From Streptomyces zhihengii (GTDB taxonomy: Bacteria; Actinomycetota; Actinomycetes; Streptomycetales; Streptomycetaceae), in the NCBI RefSeq assembly GCF_016919245.1, contig NZ_JAFEJA010000002.1:1366501-1430500 (forward strand): a stretch of 64,000 nucleotides of DNA. The letters run 5' to 3'. The notes under the pieces are model-generated. The model ran no database searches, had not been told where the DNA came from, and was given only the letters and a program-made list of their open reading frames with translations. How positions within the stretch are numbered: position 1 is the stretch's first letter; each line of letters begins with the position of its first letter. A program made the position numbers and the translations under genes. This document shows positions 39,081 to 46,923 of this stretch, one piece after another.

Positions 39081-41117
39081 TCACCAGGTCGAGGGCGGCG
39101 GCGGCAGGACGACCGGCGGCCGGTCGTCGCAGGTGATGGTGTTGGGCAGCAGCCACCCCGCGAGCCAGCCGCCGTCGTTGCCGCCCCGGTCGGTGAGGGA
39201 GAACTCCGATCCCGTGGCCGGGAAGTTGAACGAGCCGCAGTTGTTGACGCCCACGGCGCCGACGTTGCGGGCGTCCACGTTCTCGAAGGTGGCGGATCCC
39301 CGGGTGCGGGCGCTGAGCACGGAGTTTCCGGTGCCGTCGACGCGGATGTCCTTGAAATGGACCGAGGGGATGTCGTACCGGTCCTTCACCCCGTACTCGC
39401 TCACCATCATGATCGCGTTGTGGGTGCTGTCGAGGTAGTGGTCGCCGGTCACCCTGATGTCGGCGTCGATGCTCCGGTCGAGTGCGTAGAACCAGATCGC
39501 GCCGAGTCCGATCCTCCAGTTGAGGTCGAGGGTTCCGGCGCGGACGGTCGTGTTGCCGGTGAAGCGGAGGGTGCCGGTGAAGGGTTCGGCGCCGAAGCGG
39601 GAACCGGCGTGCAGCGCGCTGCCCTCGCGGACGGGGTCGGCGACGAGATTGCCGCTGACGGTGTTGTCGGCGCCGCCGTAGACGGCGATGCCGTTGGCCA
39701 GCGTCGGCGACTGGACGGTGTTGCGGGAGAAGGTGTTGCGCGCGTCGGCCGTCGTGTCGGACCACATGGCGAGCCCGTCGTCCCCGGTGTTGCGGACGAA
39801 GTTGTTGTGGACGAGCGAGTCGGTGACACCCGTGTGGAAGTTGAGGGCGTCGGCGATCTGGTCGACGACGACGTTGTTCGTGACCTTCACGTTCGACATC
39901 GGGCCGTCGAACCACAGGCCCACCTTGGTGTGGTGCAGGTACAGCCCGTCGATCGTGGAGTCGCTCATCGCCCCGCCGATCGCGTTCACCTGGTCGGTGT
40001 CGACCCGCTCTCGCACGTCGCCCTCGATCGCGAAGCCCCGGAGGTGGACGCCCCGGCTGCCGCCGTCCGCCGCGCTCTTCCCGTACAGCCCGACCCCGGT
40101 GGTCCGGGAACCGTCGGGGGCGGGTGTGCCGAGGGCCGTGGCGCGGCCCTTGAGGACGGTGTGCCAGTTGCCGGCCCCGACGATGGTGACGTCGTCGACC
40201 ACGATGTGCCGGTCGACGCGGAAGGTGCCCGGCGGCAGGTAGACCGGCCGGTCGAGCCGGCGGGCCAGGGCGACGGCCCGCTCGATGGCGGGTGCGGCGT
40301 CGCGCCGTCCGGTGGGGTCGGCACCGAACAGCCGCACGTCCAGGCCGCCCCGCTCGACGTGCGGCTTCGCAACCAGTTCGCTGTCGAGGAGGTCGATCAC
40401 CGTCCAGGCGGCGCGGCTGCCGGCGGGCACGGTCAGCCGGACGCGCTCCCCGGCCCGGTGGGTGCGTCCCAGGTGGAGCCGCTGCTCGTCGTAGAAGTGG
40501 GTGGGCCGGAAGGGCTTGCCGATCTCCGGCGCCGGCGTGGTCTCCGCGGGGACGCAGGAGCACTCGGCGATCCACCAGTCGGGGTGGAGCAGGTCCGCCC
40601 GGGGGTCGTTGGTGAACGGGTACTGGTTGTACAGCCAGGCGTACTGGGAGGTCAGCGTCATCGTCCTGCGATGCTGCCCGTCGACGGTGACGTCGAGGGG
40701 AGCGGTGATCCCGCCTCCTTCGGGGGCGTCCGGGATGCTGTAGCGCACGGTGACGGCGTTGGCGTCGCGGGGCAGTGTGAACTCGACGTACTGGCCGGGT
40801 GTCAGCCTCACGGCCGAGCGCCCGGAGGCCTCGGAGGCCAGGGTGTAGGGCGTCCGGTCCGGGCCGATGACCGTGCCGTTGCCGCGGGCGTTCTCCGCCT
40901 CCTGCTCGTCGAAGGCCACGGTGGCGCCCCGCCCCGCGACGAGCGCGGGGTCGACGGCGGCCCGGGTGACCACGGGAGCACCGGGGTCCGCGGGACCGGA
41001 CGGACGGCCCGCCGCCGCGGCGTCGGGCGTCGCGGTCAGGAACAGGGCGAGGACGGTGGTCACCAGGGCGGCTCTTCGGCCGCTTCGTGCGCCATGTCCG
41101 GCACGGCTCGCATACAT
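39081..41117 (-). CDS. Secreted right-handed beta-helix protein, GH87/GH55-like glucanase
   Basis: The 678-residue precursor has a Sec signal peptide (RSGRRAALVTTVLALFLTATPDAAAAG). Residues about 45-270 form a carbohydrate-binding-like beta-sandwich (EQEAENARGNGTVIG, SGRSAVRLTPGQYVEFTLP, RYSIPDAPEGGG). Residues about 280-670 form a parallel beta-helix opened by GGLDVRLFGADPTGRRDAAPAIERAVALARRLDRPVYLPPGTFRV. Many NNVVV/NNFVRNTGDDGLAMWS turns with paired Asp residues could be catalytic. The arrangement matches actinobacterial alpha-1,3-glucanase/mycodextranase-type enzymes acting on fungal or bacterial polysaccharide. ATG 41117 begins the signal peptide. It converges on the NACHT gene with a six-base gap. 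Confidence 0.85.
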   Translation of the reverse strand: MYASRAGHGARSGRRAALVTTVLALFLTATPDAAAAGRPSGPADPGAPVVTRAAVDPALVAGRGATVAFDEQEAENARGNGTVIGPDRTPYTLASEASGRSAVRLTPGQYVEFTLPRDANAVTVRYSIPDAPEGGGITAPLDVTVDGQHRRTMTLTSQYAWLYNQYPFTNDPRADLLHPDWWIAECSCVPAETTPAPEIGKPFRPTHFYDEQRLHLGRTHRAGERVRLTVPAGSRAAWTVIDLLDSELVAKPHVERGGLDVRLFGADPTGRRDAAPAIERAVALARRLDRPVYLPPGTFRVDRHIVVDDVTIVGAGNWHTVLKGRATALGTPAPDGSRTTGVGLYGKSAADGGSRGVHLRGFAIEGDVRERVDTDQVNAIGGAMSDSTIDGLYLHHTKVGLWFDGPMSNVKVTNNVVVDQIADALNFHTGVTDSLVHNNFVRNTGDDGLAMWSDTTADARNTFSRNTVQSPTLANGIAVYGGADNTVSGNLVADPVREGSALHAGSRFGAEPFTGTLRFTGNTTVRAGTLDLNWRIGLGAIWFYALDRSIDADIRVTGDHYLDSTHNAIMMVSEYGVKDRYDIPSVHFKDIRVDGTGNSVLSARTRGSATFENVDARNVGAVGVNNCGSFNFPATGSEFSLTDRGGNDGGWLAGWLLPNTITCDDRPPVVLPPPPSTW

Positions 41118-41318
41118 CCGGGACTCACTTCTGTCGGGCGGTAGAGGGAGCGCGCGCCCCCGCGCACGGCAGGGGGCGGCGTGGGGACAGTAGGGCCCGC
41201 GGTGATCCGCCCACAAGAGTTCTGTCGAAAAATTGCGTGTCAAAGGCAAATCGATGCAGGGGAATGTTGAGTGATTGCCCTCGACCGGAGGTCGACGTCG
41301 AGGTACGCGCGCCCGGCG

Positions 41319-42050
41319 TCAGGCGCCGCGCGGGGCGTCCTCGTCGAGCAGCGCGCCGAGGGCGGCGGCCCCGTCGAGCAGAGCCCGGGAGCGGGCCGTG
41401 AGCGCGGTCTCCCGGCTGTCCAGCGCCGCCGCCACCTCCGTCCACCGGCGACCCCGCCGCAGCTCCGGCATCAGGGCCCGGAGCGGGCCGATCCGGTACC
41501 CGGCCCCGCGCAGTTGATGGACGACGCGCGCGTCCCGCACCTGGGCCGGCGAGTACCGCCGCGTCCCCCGGACCGGGTCGCGGTCGGGTACGGCGAGCCC
41601 CTCCGCGTCCCAGTGCCGCAGCGTCGACGGGCGCACCCCGAGGGCCCCGGCGAGCTCGGAGACACCCATCGCGTCCGACACCCGCACCGCCCCGATCGGC
41701 TCACCCGAGATCAGCCCGGCGGCCTCCCGCGCGCGGCGCAGCCCGGCACGTTCCGCGTCCAGCCGCGCGTGCGCCGCGTCCAGCAGGGCGAACACCTCCG
41801 GCGACCCGGGGAACCGGTGCGCGGCCCGCACGATCCGTTTCGCCTCGACCGGACCGGCGCCCGCCGCGAACGCCCGGTAGGCCAGCGCGGACCGCACATG
41901 CCGCTCCCCGTGGACCCGGTGCCCCGACGCCGTGCGCGCCGCGGGCGGGAGCACACCGTCGCGTTCGAGGTTGCGCACCTGCTGCACCGAGTACCCCGTC
42001 CGCCGCGCGACGTCGACGGTCCGCAGACGCGCCGAGTGGAGACCTGTCAT
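41319..42050 (-). CDS. Double-HTH MerR-family regulator
   Basis: The 243-residue protein contains two MerR-type winged helices: residues about 9-60 (LRTVDVARRTGYSVQQVRNLERDGVLPPAARTASGHRVH) and about 130-195 (MGVSELAGALGVRPSTLRHWDAEGLAVPDRDPVRGTRRYSPAQVRDARVV). A helical stretch separates them, and a short helical tail ends DEDAPRGA. Most MerR proteins have a single HTH and dimerise through a C-terminal helix. Two in one chain suggests the protein can mimic a dimer or bind a longer operator. ATG 42050 is used. It is divergent from the DUF6194 gene, which it may regulate. Confidence 0.88.
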   Translation of the reverse strand: MTGLHSARLRTVDVARRTGYSVQQVRNLERDGVLPPAARTASGHRVHGERHVRSALAYRAFAAGAGPVEAKRIVRAAHRFPGSPEVFALLDAAHARLDAERAGLRRAREAAGLISGEPIGAVRVSDAMGVSELAGALGVRPSTLRHWDAEGLAVPDRDPVRGTRRYSPAQVRDARVVHQLRGAGYRIGPLRALMPELRRGRRWTEVAAALDSRETALTARSRALLDGAAALGALLDEDAPRGA

Positions 42051-42124
42051 CCCGAATCCCTTCGCCCACCGGCTCCCGGCCGCCCCCAAGTCTCCACAAG
42101 CACCTGAATGGAACGCTGGAGCAC

Positions 42125-42598
42125 ATGACCCAGGACGAGATCATCACCTTCACGAGCGGCATGGACGGCGTGCTGACCATCCGCCCGGTCCCCGGGGACG
42201 GTTCGCCGGACGCCGCCCAGGGGGACACGTACTTCTACTACGCCCCCGACGGCGCCGTCCCCGCGACCGCCCAGCCGTTCGCGACCATCGTGACCAAGGA
42301 CCTCCCCGGCGACACGACGTCGCACCTCGACCGTCCCGGCGCCTACCGGGTGAACGTCGCCGCGGGGAAGGAGGAGTTCACCCGGTGGACCGGCCGCGCG
42401 CCCCGCGACCCGGCCCCCGCCGGAGCGGGCACCGACGACGACACCGTGACCGCCCACCCCGTCTACGGCGCCGCCGGCTGGCTGGCGGTGGCGAACCCGG
42501 GCCCCCGCACGCGGACGGCCGCCAGGGAGCTGCTGACCACCGCCCACCGCCTCGCCCGCGCCCGCCACGAGCGGCGCTCCGGCACCACGGGAAGCTGA
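42125..42598 (+). CDS. DUF6194 family protein
   Basis: The 157-residue cytoplasmic protein shows the family pattern: MTQDEIITFTSGMDGVLTI near the start, YFYYAPDGAVP, PFATIVTKDLPGD, LDRPGAYRVNVAAGKEEFTRW, and a late HPVYGAAGWLAVANPG. The fold resembles MmcQ/YjbR-like proteins. No enzymatic residues are established. It is divergent from the double-HTH MerR regulator with a 74-base gap, so it may be that regulator's target. Confidence 0.85.
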   Translation: MTQDEIITFTSGMDGVLTIRPVPGDGSPDAAQGDTYFYYAPDGAVPATAQPFATIVTKDLPGDTTSHLDRPGAYRVNVAAGKEEFTRWTGRAPRDPAPAGAGTDDDTVTAHPVYGAAGWLAVANPGPRTRTAARELLTTAHRLARARHERRSGTTGS

Positions 42599-42635
42599 CG
42601 GCGGATCATCCGGCGGAACCGCCGATGATCCGTTC

Positions 42636-42726
42636 GCGGTGCGGTCCGCGGTGCGGTCGGCGGTCAGGCGGCGGTGCGGCAGGCGGTTCGTTCCGCGGTT
42701 CGTGCGGCGGCTCGGTCCGCGGTACG
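42636..42726 (+). repeat. Low-complexity GCGGT-type repeat tract
   Basis: Between the DUF6194 and CsbD genes, short units such as GCGGTGCGGTC, GCGGTTCG and GCGGTAC recur about a dozen times with variable spacing. The tract has no coding pattern I can support and lies in a 238-base gap between convergent genes. Confidence 0.5.
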
Positions 42727-42836
42727 AGGCCCCCGCCGCCGGAAGGGCCCCGGCACCGCGCCGGGACGCGGAACGGGGCCCGGCGTCCGTCCCATGGACA
42801 CCGGGCCCCGTGGCCCCTCGCGGTACGCGGCCGCGG

Positions 42837-43010
42837 TCAGTGGCCGAAGCCGCCCTTGGTCTTCTCCTTGGCCTCCCGGGCCTTGCCCCGGGTCTCCAGG
42901 GCCGCACCCTTCGCCGCGGTGGTCTCGTTGTGCATCGCGTGGGCGGCCTTGCGCACGGCCTTCCCGACAACCTGCTCGGTCTTGGCCTTGGCCTTCTCTC
43001 CGGCGCTCAT
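42837..43010 (-). CDS. CsbD-family stress protein
   Basis: The 57-residue hydrophilic, Lys/Ala/Glu-rich helical protein begins MSAGEKAKAKTEQVVGKAVRKAAH and ends KEKTKGGFGH. Its short length and repeated AKGxAxEAxGKAxE pattern match CsbD-like proteins, which accumulate under general stress. AAAGGA precedes the ATG at 43010 by five bases. Function is unknown; it probably acts as a small protective protein. The SDR gene upstream on the same strand ends 84 bases before its start. Confidence 0.85.
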   Translation of the reverse strand: MSAGEKAKAKTEQVVGKAVRKAAHAMHNETTAAKGAALETRGKAREAKEKTKGGFGH

Positions 43011-43094
43011 GTCGGTCCTTTCCTCGCTGCGTCGTTGCTCACGCACTCGCCTGCCCGTGCTCCCGGCGGGGAAACACACCGTTTCCGAGCGGTG

Positions 43095-43889
43095 TCACGG
43101 CAGGATCGAGTCGACGTAGCCCCCGTCGACCCGCAGCGCGCCGCCCGTCGTCGCCGAGGCGAAACCGGAGGCGAGGTAGACGACCAGGTGCGCGATCTCC
43201 TCGGGCTCGATCAGCCGCTGGATCAGCGACTGCGGCCGGTGCTCCCTCATGAAGACCCGCTGCGCCTCGTCCCAGGGGAGGTCCGGGCCGACGAGTTCGC
43301 GGACGAAGTCCTCGACCCCTCCGGTGTGCGTGGGGCCCGCGATCACCGAGTTGACCGTCACGCCCGTGCCCGCCGCCTCCTTGGCGAAGCCCCGGGTGAC
43401 GGCCAGCAGGGCGGTCTTGGTCGCGCCGTAGTGGATCATCTCGGCCGGGGTCACCACCGCCGAGTCGCTGGCGATGTTCAGCACCCGGCCCCAGCCGCGG
43501 TCCGTCATCCCCGGCAGGCAGGAGCGGATGAGGCGGACCGCCGACAGCACGTTCACGTCGAAGTAGCGCCGCCACTCGGCGTCGTCGATCTCCAGCGCCG
43601 GCCGCGCCCCGAAGACGCCGAGATTGTTGACGAGCACATCGACCCGGGGGAGCCGCCCCAGCACGTCCCCGGCCCCCTCCTCCGTGGCCAGATCCCCCGG
43701 CGCGGCCACGAAGTCGCCCTCCGGTACCTGCCCGCGCAGCCGCTCGACCGCCTCCCCAGTCCGTCCGGCATCGCGTCCGTTGACGGCGACACGCGCGCCG
43801 GCCGCCGCCAGACCGGCGGCGATCGCCGCCCCGATCCCCTGGGTCGACCCGGTCACCAGGGCCGTCTTCCCGCCGAGGTCGATCTGCAT
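43095..43889 (-). CDS. Short-chain dehydrogenase/reductase
   Basis: The 264-residue Rossmann enzyme has a TGSTQGIG cofactor loop, VAVNGRDAGR (Arg suggests NADPH), NNLGVFG, catalytic Ser in NIASDSAVVTP, and the YGATK Tyr/Lys pair. The C-terminus GFASATTGGALRVDGGYVDSILP is that of classical SDRs of the FabG-like group. Length and motifs are intact. The substrate is unknown. ATG 43889 gives the standard N-terminus. Confidence 0.92.
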   Translation of the reverse strand: MQIDLGGKTALVTGSTQGIGAAIAAGLAAAGARVAVNGRDAGRTGEAVERLRGQVPEGDFVAAPGDLATEEGAGDVLGRLPRVDVLVNNLGVFGARPALEIDDAEWRRYFDVNVLSAVRLIRSCLPGMTDRGWGRVLNIASDSAVVTPAEMIHYGATKTALLAVTRGFAKEAAGTGVTVNSVIAGPTHTGGVEDFVRELVGPDLPWDEAQRVFMREHRPQSLIQRLIEPEEIAHLVVYLASGFASATTGGALRVDGGYVDSILP

Positions 43890-44003
43890 CGCGACTGCGC
43901 TCCTCACATGGTCGGATCCGCCGGGAGGCCCGGTGCACCCGTCCGGAGCCGGCGGGGTGGTGCGGTGCGCCCTCAATTGAGTCACCTCCGCCCCGGGCCG
44001 TCG

Positions 44004-44099
44004 CCGCCGACACGCGAACACAACCGCCGACACGCGAACAGCGGCGCCGGCACCCGAACACCGCGCGGGCGAACACCGCGCGGGCGAACACCGCGCGGG
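44004..44099 (+). repeat. Two families of short tandem repeats upstream of the riboswitch
   Basis: CCGCCGACACGCGAACA occurs at 44004-44020 and 44024-44040. CGAACACCGCGCGGG then occurs three times back to back (44055-44099). They share the CGAACA core. They lie between the SDR start and the cobalamin riboswitch, in the likely promoter region. There are no spacers of CRISPR length. Confidence 0.75.
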
Positions 44100-44162
44100 C
44101 GCATGCGCGTCGGCCCCTGTGCCCACGTCCGCCGGCCTCCGTTCCGGCTCAAGATCGCGGAT

Positions 44163-44322
44163 GAGATGATGCCCGGCGACAAGGCGACGGCGGACGAGGA
44201 AGCCGGTGTGAATCCGGCGCGGTCCCGCCACTGTGATCGGTGAGCCGGTCCCGACGAGCCCCTGCCCGCACGGGCGGGAAGGCGGCGGACGGGCACGGAC
44301 CCGAGAGCCAGGAGACTCACGC
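44163..44322 (+). promoter_or_regulatory. Cobalamin (adenosylcobalamin) riboswitch
   Basis: Conserved riboswitch segments appear in order: GAGGAAGCCGGTGTGAATCC GGC (44197-44218), GCCACTGT (44227-44234), and the B12 box AGCCAGGAGACT (44306-44317). The hairpin CCCGCACGGGCGGG lies between the last two. The ferredoxin gene starts about 60 bases later. When cobalamin is bound, expression of the downstream gene is expected to fall. The promoter is probably in or just after the tandem repeats at 44004-44099. Confidence 0.92.
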
Positions 44323-44380
44323 GGTCGCCTCCTCCACGAACCACCGGGGCGGATCTCCCCGGAGAGAGGGACGGTGCGCC

Positions 44381-44785
44381 ATGCCCGCCACACCCACCGG
44401 AGCGACGACCGGCGAACCCGCGCGCAGGACGGGCGGCGGACCCGTGCCGTGCCGCGTCGTCGTCTGCCGCGACTGCTGCTGCGGCAGCTCCAAGGTGCGG
44501 GGCGTCGACCACGCCGCCCAGACCGCACGCCTGCGCCAGGCCGGGCCGGTGAGCGTCTCCGACTGCCTCGACGTGTGCGACCAGGCCAATGTCATCGTGG
44601 TCCGGCCCTCCGCCGCGGGCAGGGCCGCCGGCGGGCGCCCGGTCTGGCTCGGGCTGGTCAACGACGCCGCGGCGACGGAGGACGTCGTCGCCTGGGTCCG
44701 CGCCGGCGGCCCCGGCATCGCACCGCTGCCGGACATCCTCGACCTGTACACGTTCACCCCGCCCGGCCGCCCGGCGGTCTCCTGA
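44381..44785 (+). CDS. (2Fe-2S) thioredoxin-like ferredoxin, cobalamin-regulated
   Basis: The 134-residue cytoplasmic protein has an RVVVCRDCCCGSSK motif at about residues 24-37 and VSVSDCLDVCDQANVIVV at about 60-77. These cysteines (CxxCC and CxxxC) fit the thioredoxin-like [2Fe-2S] ferredoxin family. The cobalamin riboswitch directly upstream ties it to B12 synthesis or a B12-sensitive pathway; electron delivery during cobalt reduction or to a corrin enzyme is a reasonable guess. No other cobalamin gene is in the window. ATG 44381 has GAGAGAGGGA upstream. Confidence 0.85.
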   Translation: MPATPTGATTGEPARRTGGGPVPCRVVVCRDCCCGSSKVRGVDHAAQTARLRQAGPVSVSDCLDVCDQANVIVVRPSAAGRAAGGRPVWLGLVNDAAATEDVVAWVRAGGPGIAPLPDILDLYTFTPPGRPAVS

Positions 44786-44932
44786 CGCCACCGCCGTGTC
44801 CGCCGCAGGCGCGGCGGACACCCGGCTCGGTGTCCTCGGCGGATGCCGGGCGTCGTCCGGGGCCCGGGGCGGGTTCTGCCGGCGGCGGAACACCGCCCGG
44901 ACGGGGCCCGACGATCACTACGGTCCCTTCCC

Positions 44933-45811
44933 ATGACGACGAGGACGACGAGGACGACACAGGCGACCGGGGCGACGCAGACGGCACGGGCGGCACGGGC
45001 GGCACGGACGACGGTGACGACGCGCACGGTCGCGTACCCGGCCGACGGTCTGACGATGACCGGGCACCTCGCGCTCCCGGCCGGTGCCGACCGCCGGCCC
45101 GCGGTGCTGCTGGGACCGGAGGGCACGGGGCTCAGCGACGTCGAACGCCGCCGGGCCGATGCCCTCGCCGAGCGGGGATACGTGGCGCTGGCCTTCGACC
45201 TCCACGGCGGGCGCTATCTGGGCGACCCCGAGGAGATGCTGGCCCGGTGCCTGCCCCTGCTCGACGACCCCGACCGGATGCGGGGCATCGGCCGTGCGGC
45301 GCTCGACGTGCTGCGCGCCGAACCGCGGACCGACCCCGACCGGATCGCCGCCGTCGGCTACGGCACCGGGGGCGCGATCGCGCTGGAACTCGGGCGCGAC
45401 GGCGTCGATCTGCGCGCGATCGGGACGGTCAACGCGACCACCACGGGCCGGCCGGGCGAGGCGGGGAACATTCGCTGCCCGGTGTGGGCAGGGGTCGGGT
45501 CACAGGATCCGATCATGGCGCCCGCGCAACGGGACGCGTTCACGGCCGAGATGCAGGCCGCGGGCGTCGACTGGCGTCTGACGGTCTACGGCGGCGCCCT
45601 GCACGCCTTCCACCATCCGACGGTCGATCACCCCACGGTCCCCGGCGTCGGTCACCATCCACGGCACGCGCGGCGGGCCTGGCGCGACGTGCTCGACCTG
45701 CTCGCCGAGTGCCTACCCCTGACGGAGGACCTGACTCAGGACATGACGGGGGACCAGGCGGAGGACCCGATGGGGGACATGACGGGGGACCCGGCGGCGG
45801 GCATGGGCTGA
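44933..45811 (+). CDS. Dienelactone hydrolase-family protein with altered nucleophile
   Basis: The 292-residue protein starts with a Thr/Arg/Ala low-complexity stretch (MTTRTTRTTQ). The alpha/beta-hydrolase core shows LLGPEGTGLSDVERRRADALAERGYVALAFDLHGG, AAVGYGTGGAIALEL, WAGVGSQDPIMAP and YGGALHAFHH. In active dienelactone hydrolases the elbow is GxCxGG; here it is GYGTGG, with glycine in place of the nucleophile. The Asp and His partners are still present (SQDP, HAFHH). The protein may be non-catalytic or use another residue. The C-terminus ends in repeated DMTGD/DPMGD units. It follows the ferredoxin gene by 147 bases. Confidence 0.85.
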   Translation: MTTRTTRTTQATGATQTARAARAARTTVTTRTVAYPADGLTMTGHLALPAGADRRPAVLLGPEGTGLSDVERRRADALAERGYVALAFDLHGGRYLGDPEEMLARCLPLLDDPDRMRGIGRAALDVLRAEPRTDPDRIAAVGYGTGGAIALELGRDGVDLRAIGTVNATTTGRPGEAGNIRCPVWAGVGSQDPIMAPAQRDAFTAEMQAAGVDWRLTVYGGALHAFHHPTVDHPTVPGVGHHPRHARRAWRDVLDLLAECLPLTEDLTQDMTGDQAEDPMGDMTGDPAAGMG

Positions 45812-45856
45812 GCCCGGTCGCGAGACCCGCCGCCGCGAGCGACGACCCCGGCCCGT

Positions 45857-46351
45857 TCAGCCCGCCCGGGCCGGGGGCTCGGTGGCCCGGTCGGAGGACG
45901 GCCACACGTAGGGCAGGTCGTCCGGCACGTCGGGGAACCGCTCGCGGTAGTGCGCGGGGTCCTTGCGGACCAGCGCGGACCGGTGGCTGCGGTGGAAGTC
46001 CGCCGAGCCGAGCCACGGCGGGAGGTCCCCGGCCTCCGCGAGGCGGTCCTGGCTCCGCACGGTGGACAGCCCCTCGGGCGCCCAGCCCCGGAAGTCGTGC
46101 ACCAGGGTCAGCGCGCAGGTGTCGGCGCGCCCGGCGTCCGTCCACACCTCGCACATGTCGAGCCCGTAGCGGACGAGCGCCTCCTCGTATCCCGCCCACA
46201 TGCGCACGGCCGGATGCCGGCGCCAGCCGTATCCGGGCACGGTGAGGCCGCGGAGCACCTGGAGCGCCTCCACCCGCTGCTTGCCCAGACGCTTGACGTC
46301 CAGCGCGGCCGCCGACTCCCTGAAGTCCGGGTACGGCAGAAAGGTCTGCAC
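45857..46351 (-). CDS. MSMEG_6728-family protein (pyrimidine-dimer glycosylase-like)
   Basis: The 164-residue protein begins with MQTFLPYPDFRESAAALDVKRLGKQRVEALQVL, the family signature. GWRRHPAVRMWAGYEEALVRYGLDMCEVW and FHRSHRSALVRKDPAHYRERFPDVPDDLPYVWP follow. The N-terminal TFLPYPDF and R/K residues are related to T4 endonuclease V-type pyrimidine dimer glycosylases, but activity of the actinobacterial group is not established. ATG 46351 is directly supported by the conserved N-terminus. It lies downstream of a STAS gene on the same strand with a 46-base gap. Confidence 0.88.
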   Translation of the reverse strand: MQTFLPYPDFRESAAALDVKRLGKQRVEALQVLRGLTVPGYGWRRHPAVRMWAGYEEALVRYGLDMCEVWTDAGRADTCALTLVHDFRGWAPEGLSTVRSQDRLAEAGDLPPWLGSADFHRSHRSALVRKDPAHYRERFPDVPDDLPYVWPSSDRATEPPARAG

Positions 46352-46397
46352 ACCGGTTCACCTCCTGTGCGGGCGCCTCGCGACCGCCCGGGGACGG

Positions 46398-46739
46398 TCA
46401 GATGCCGACGGTGTCGAGCGCCTCGCCCATGCACGAGGCCGACGGCACCGAGCGGCCCGCGCCGGAGCCGCGCAGCAGCGTCCGCACGGCCGGGGAGGGC
46501 GCTGCGACGCACAGAGGCAGGCGCCTGCCGACGTCCGTGAGCCACTCCACCAGGCTGTCGTCGGCCGAGGTCACCGCGCCCGCGTCGACGACCAGGGCGG
46601 CGTCCTTCGCGGCGATGCCGTCGACGGTGCGGACCACGCTGTCGAGGGCCGGGCCGCGCGGGGTGTCCCCGAGGGTGATCACCCACGCCCGGCCGCGTCG
46701 CCGGATGCCGGGGGCCGTGAAGCAGGGGGTCGCTGTCAT
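46398..46739 (-). CDS. STAS-domain protein
   Basis: The 113-residue protein has the STAS core: WVITLGDTPRGPALDSVVRTVDGIAAKDAALVVDAGAVTSADDSLVEWLTDVGRRL and LCVAAPSPAVRTLLRGSG. The segment VDAGAVTSADDSLVEWL corresponds to the phospho-acceptor loop; a Ser is present (SADDS). It is stand-alone, without a kinase or sigma factor next to it. ATG 46739 is chosen as the start nearest the first strand. It could be a partner for the phosphatase at 30040 or another anti-sigma circuit; this is inference. Confidence 0.72.
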   Translation of the reverse strand: MTATPCFTAPGIRRRGRAWVITLGDTPRGPALDSVVRTVDGIAAKDAALVVDAGAVTSADDSLVEWLTDVGRRLPLCVAAPSPAVRTLLRGSGAGRSVPSASCMGEALDTVGI

Positions 46740-46923
46740 CTGCGGTTCTCCAAACGGGTCGCGGACCGGATGGGGCGGGCTGGGCACGGAACCGGCGGCC
46801 CCGCCGGACGGCGATCGCACGACCGCCGCCCGTCCGGCCGGTGTCCGGCCCGCTTACCCCCACCCGGCGAGTCCACACCCACCGCGCCGGGGCCGCCCCG
46901 CGGGTGCCTCCACCCGGGGGACG

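Noticed and set aside
43990-44100. Possible CRISPR array
   Set aside because: Repeats are 15-20 bases and directly adjacent, with no unique spacers and no cas genes.
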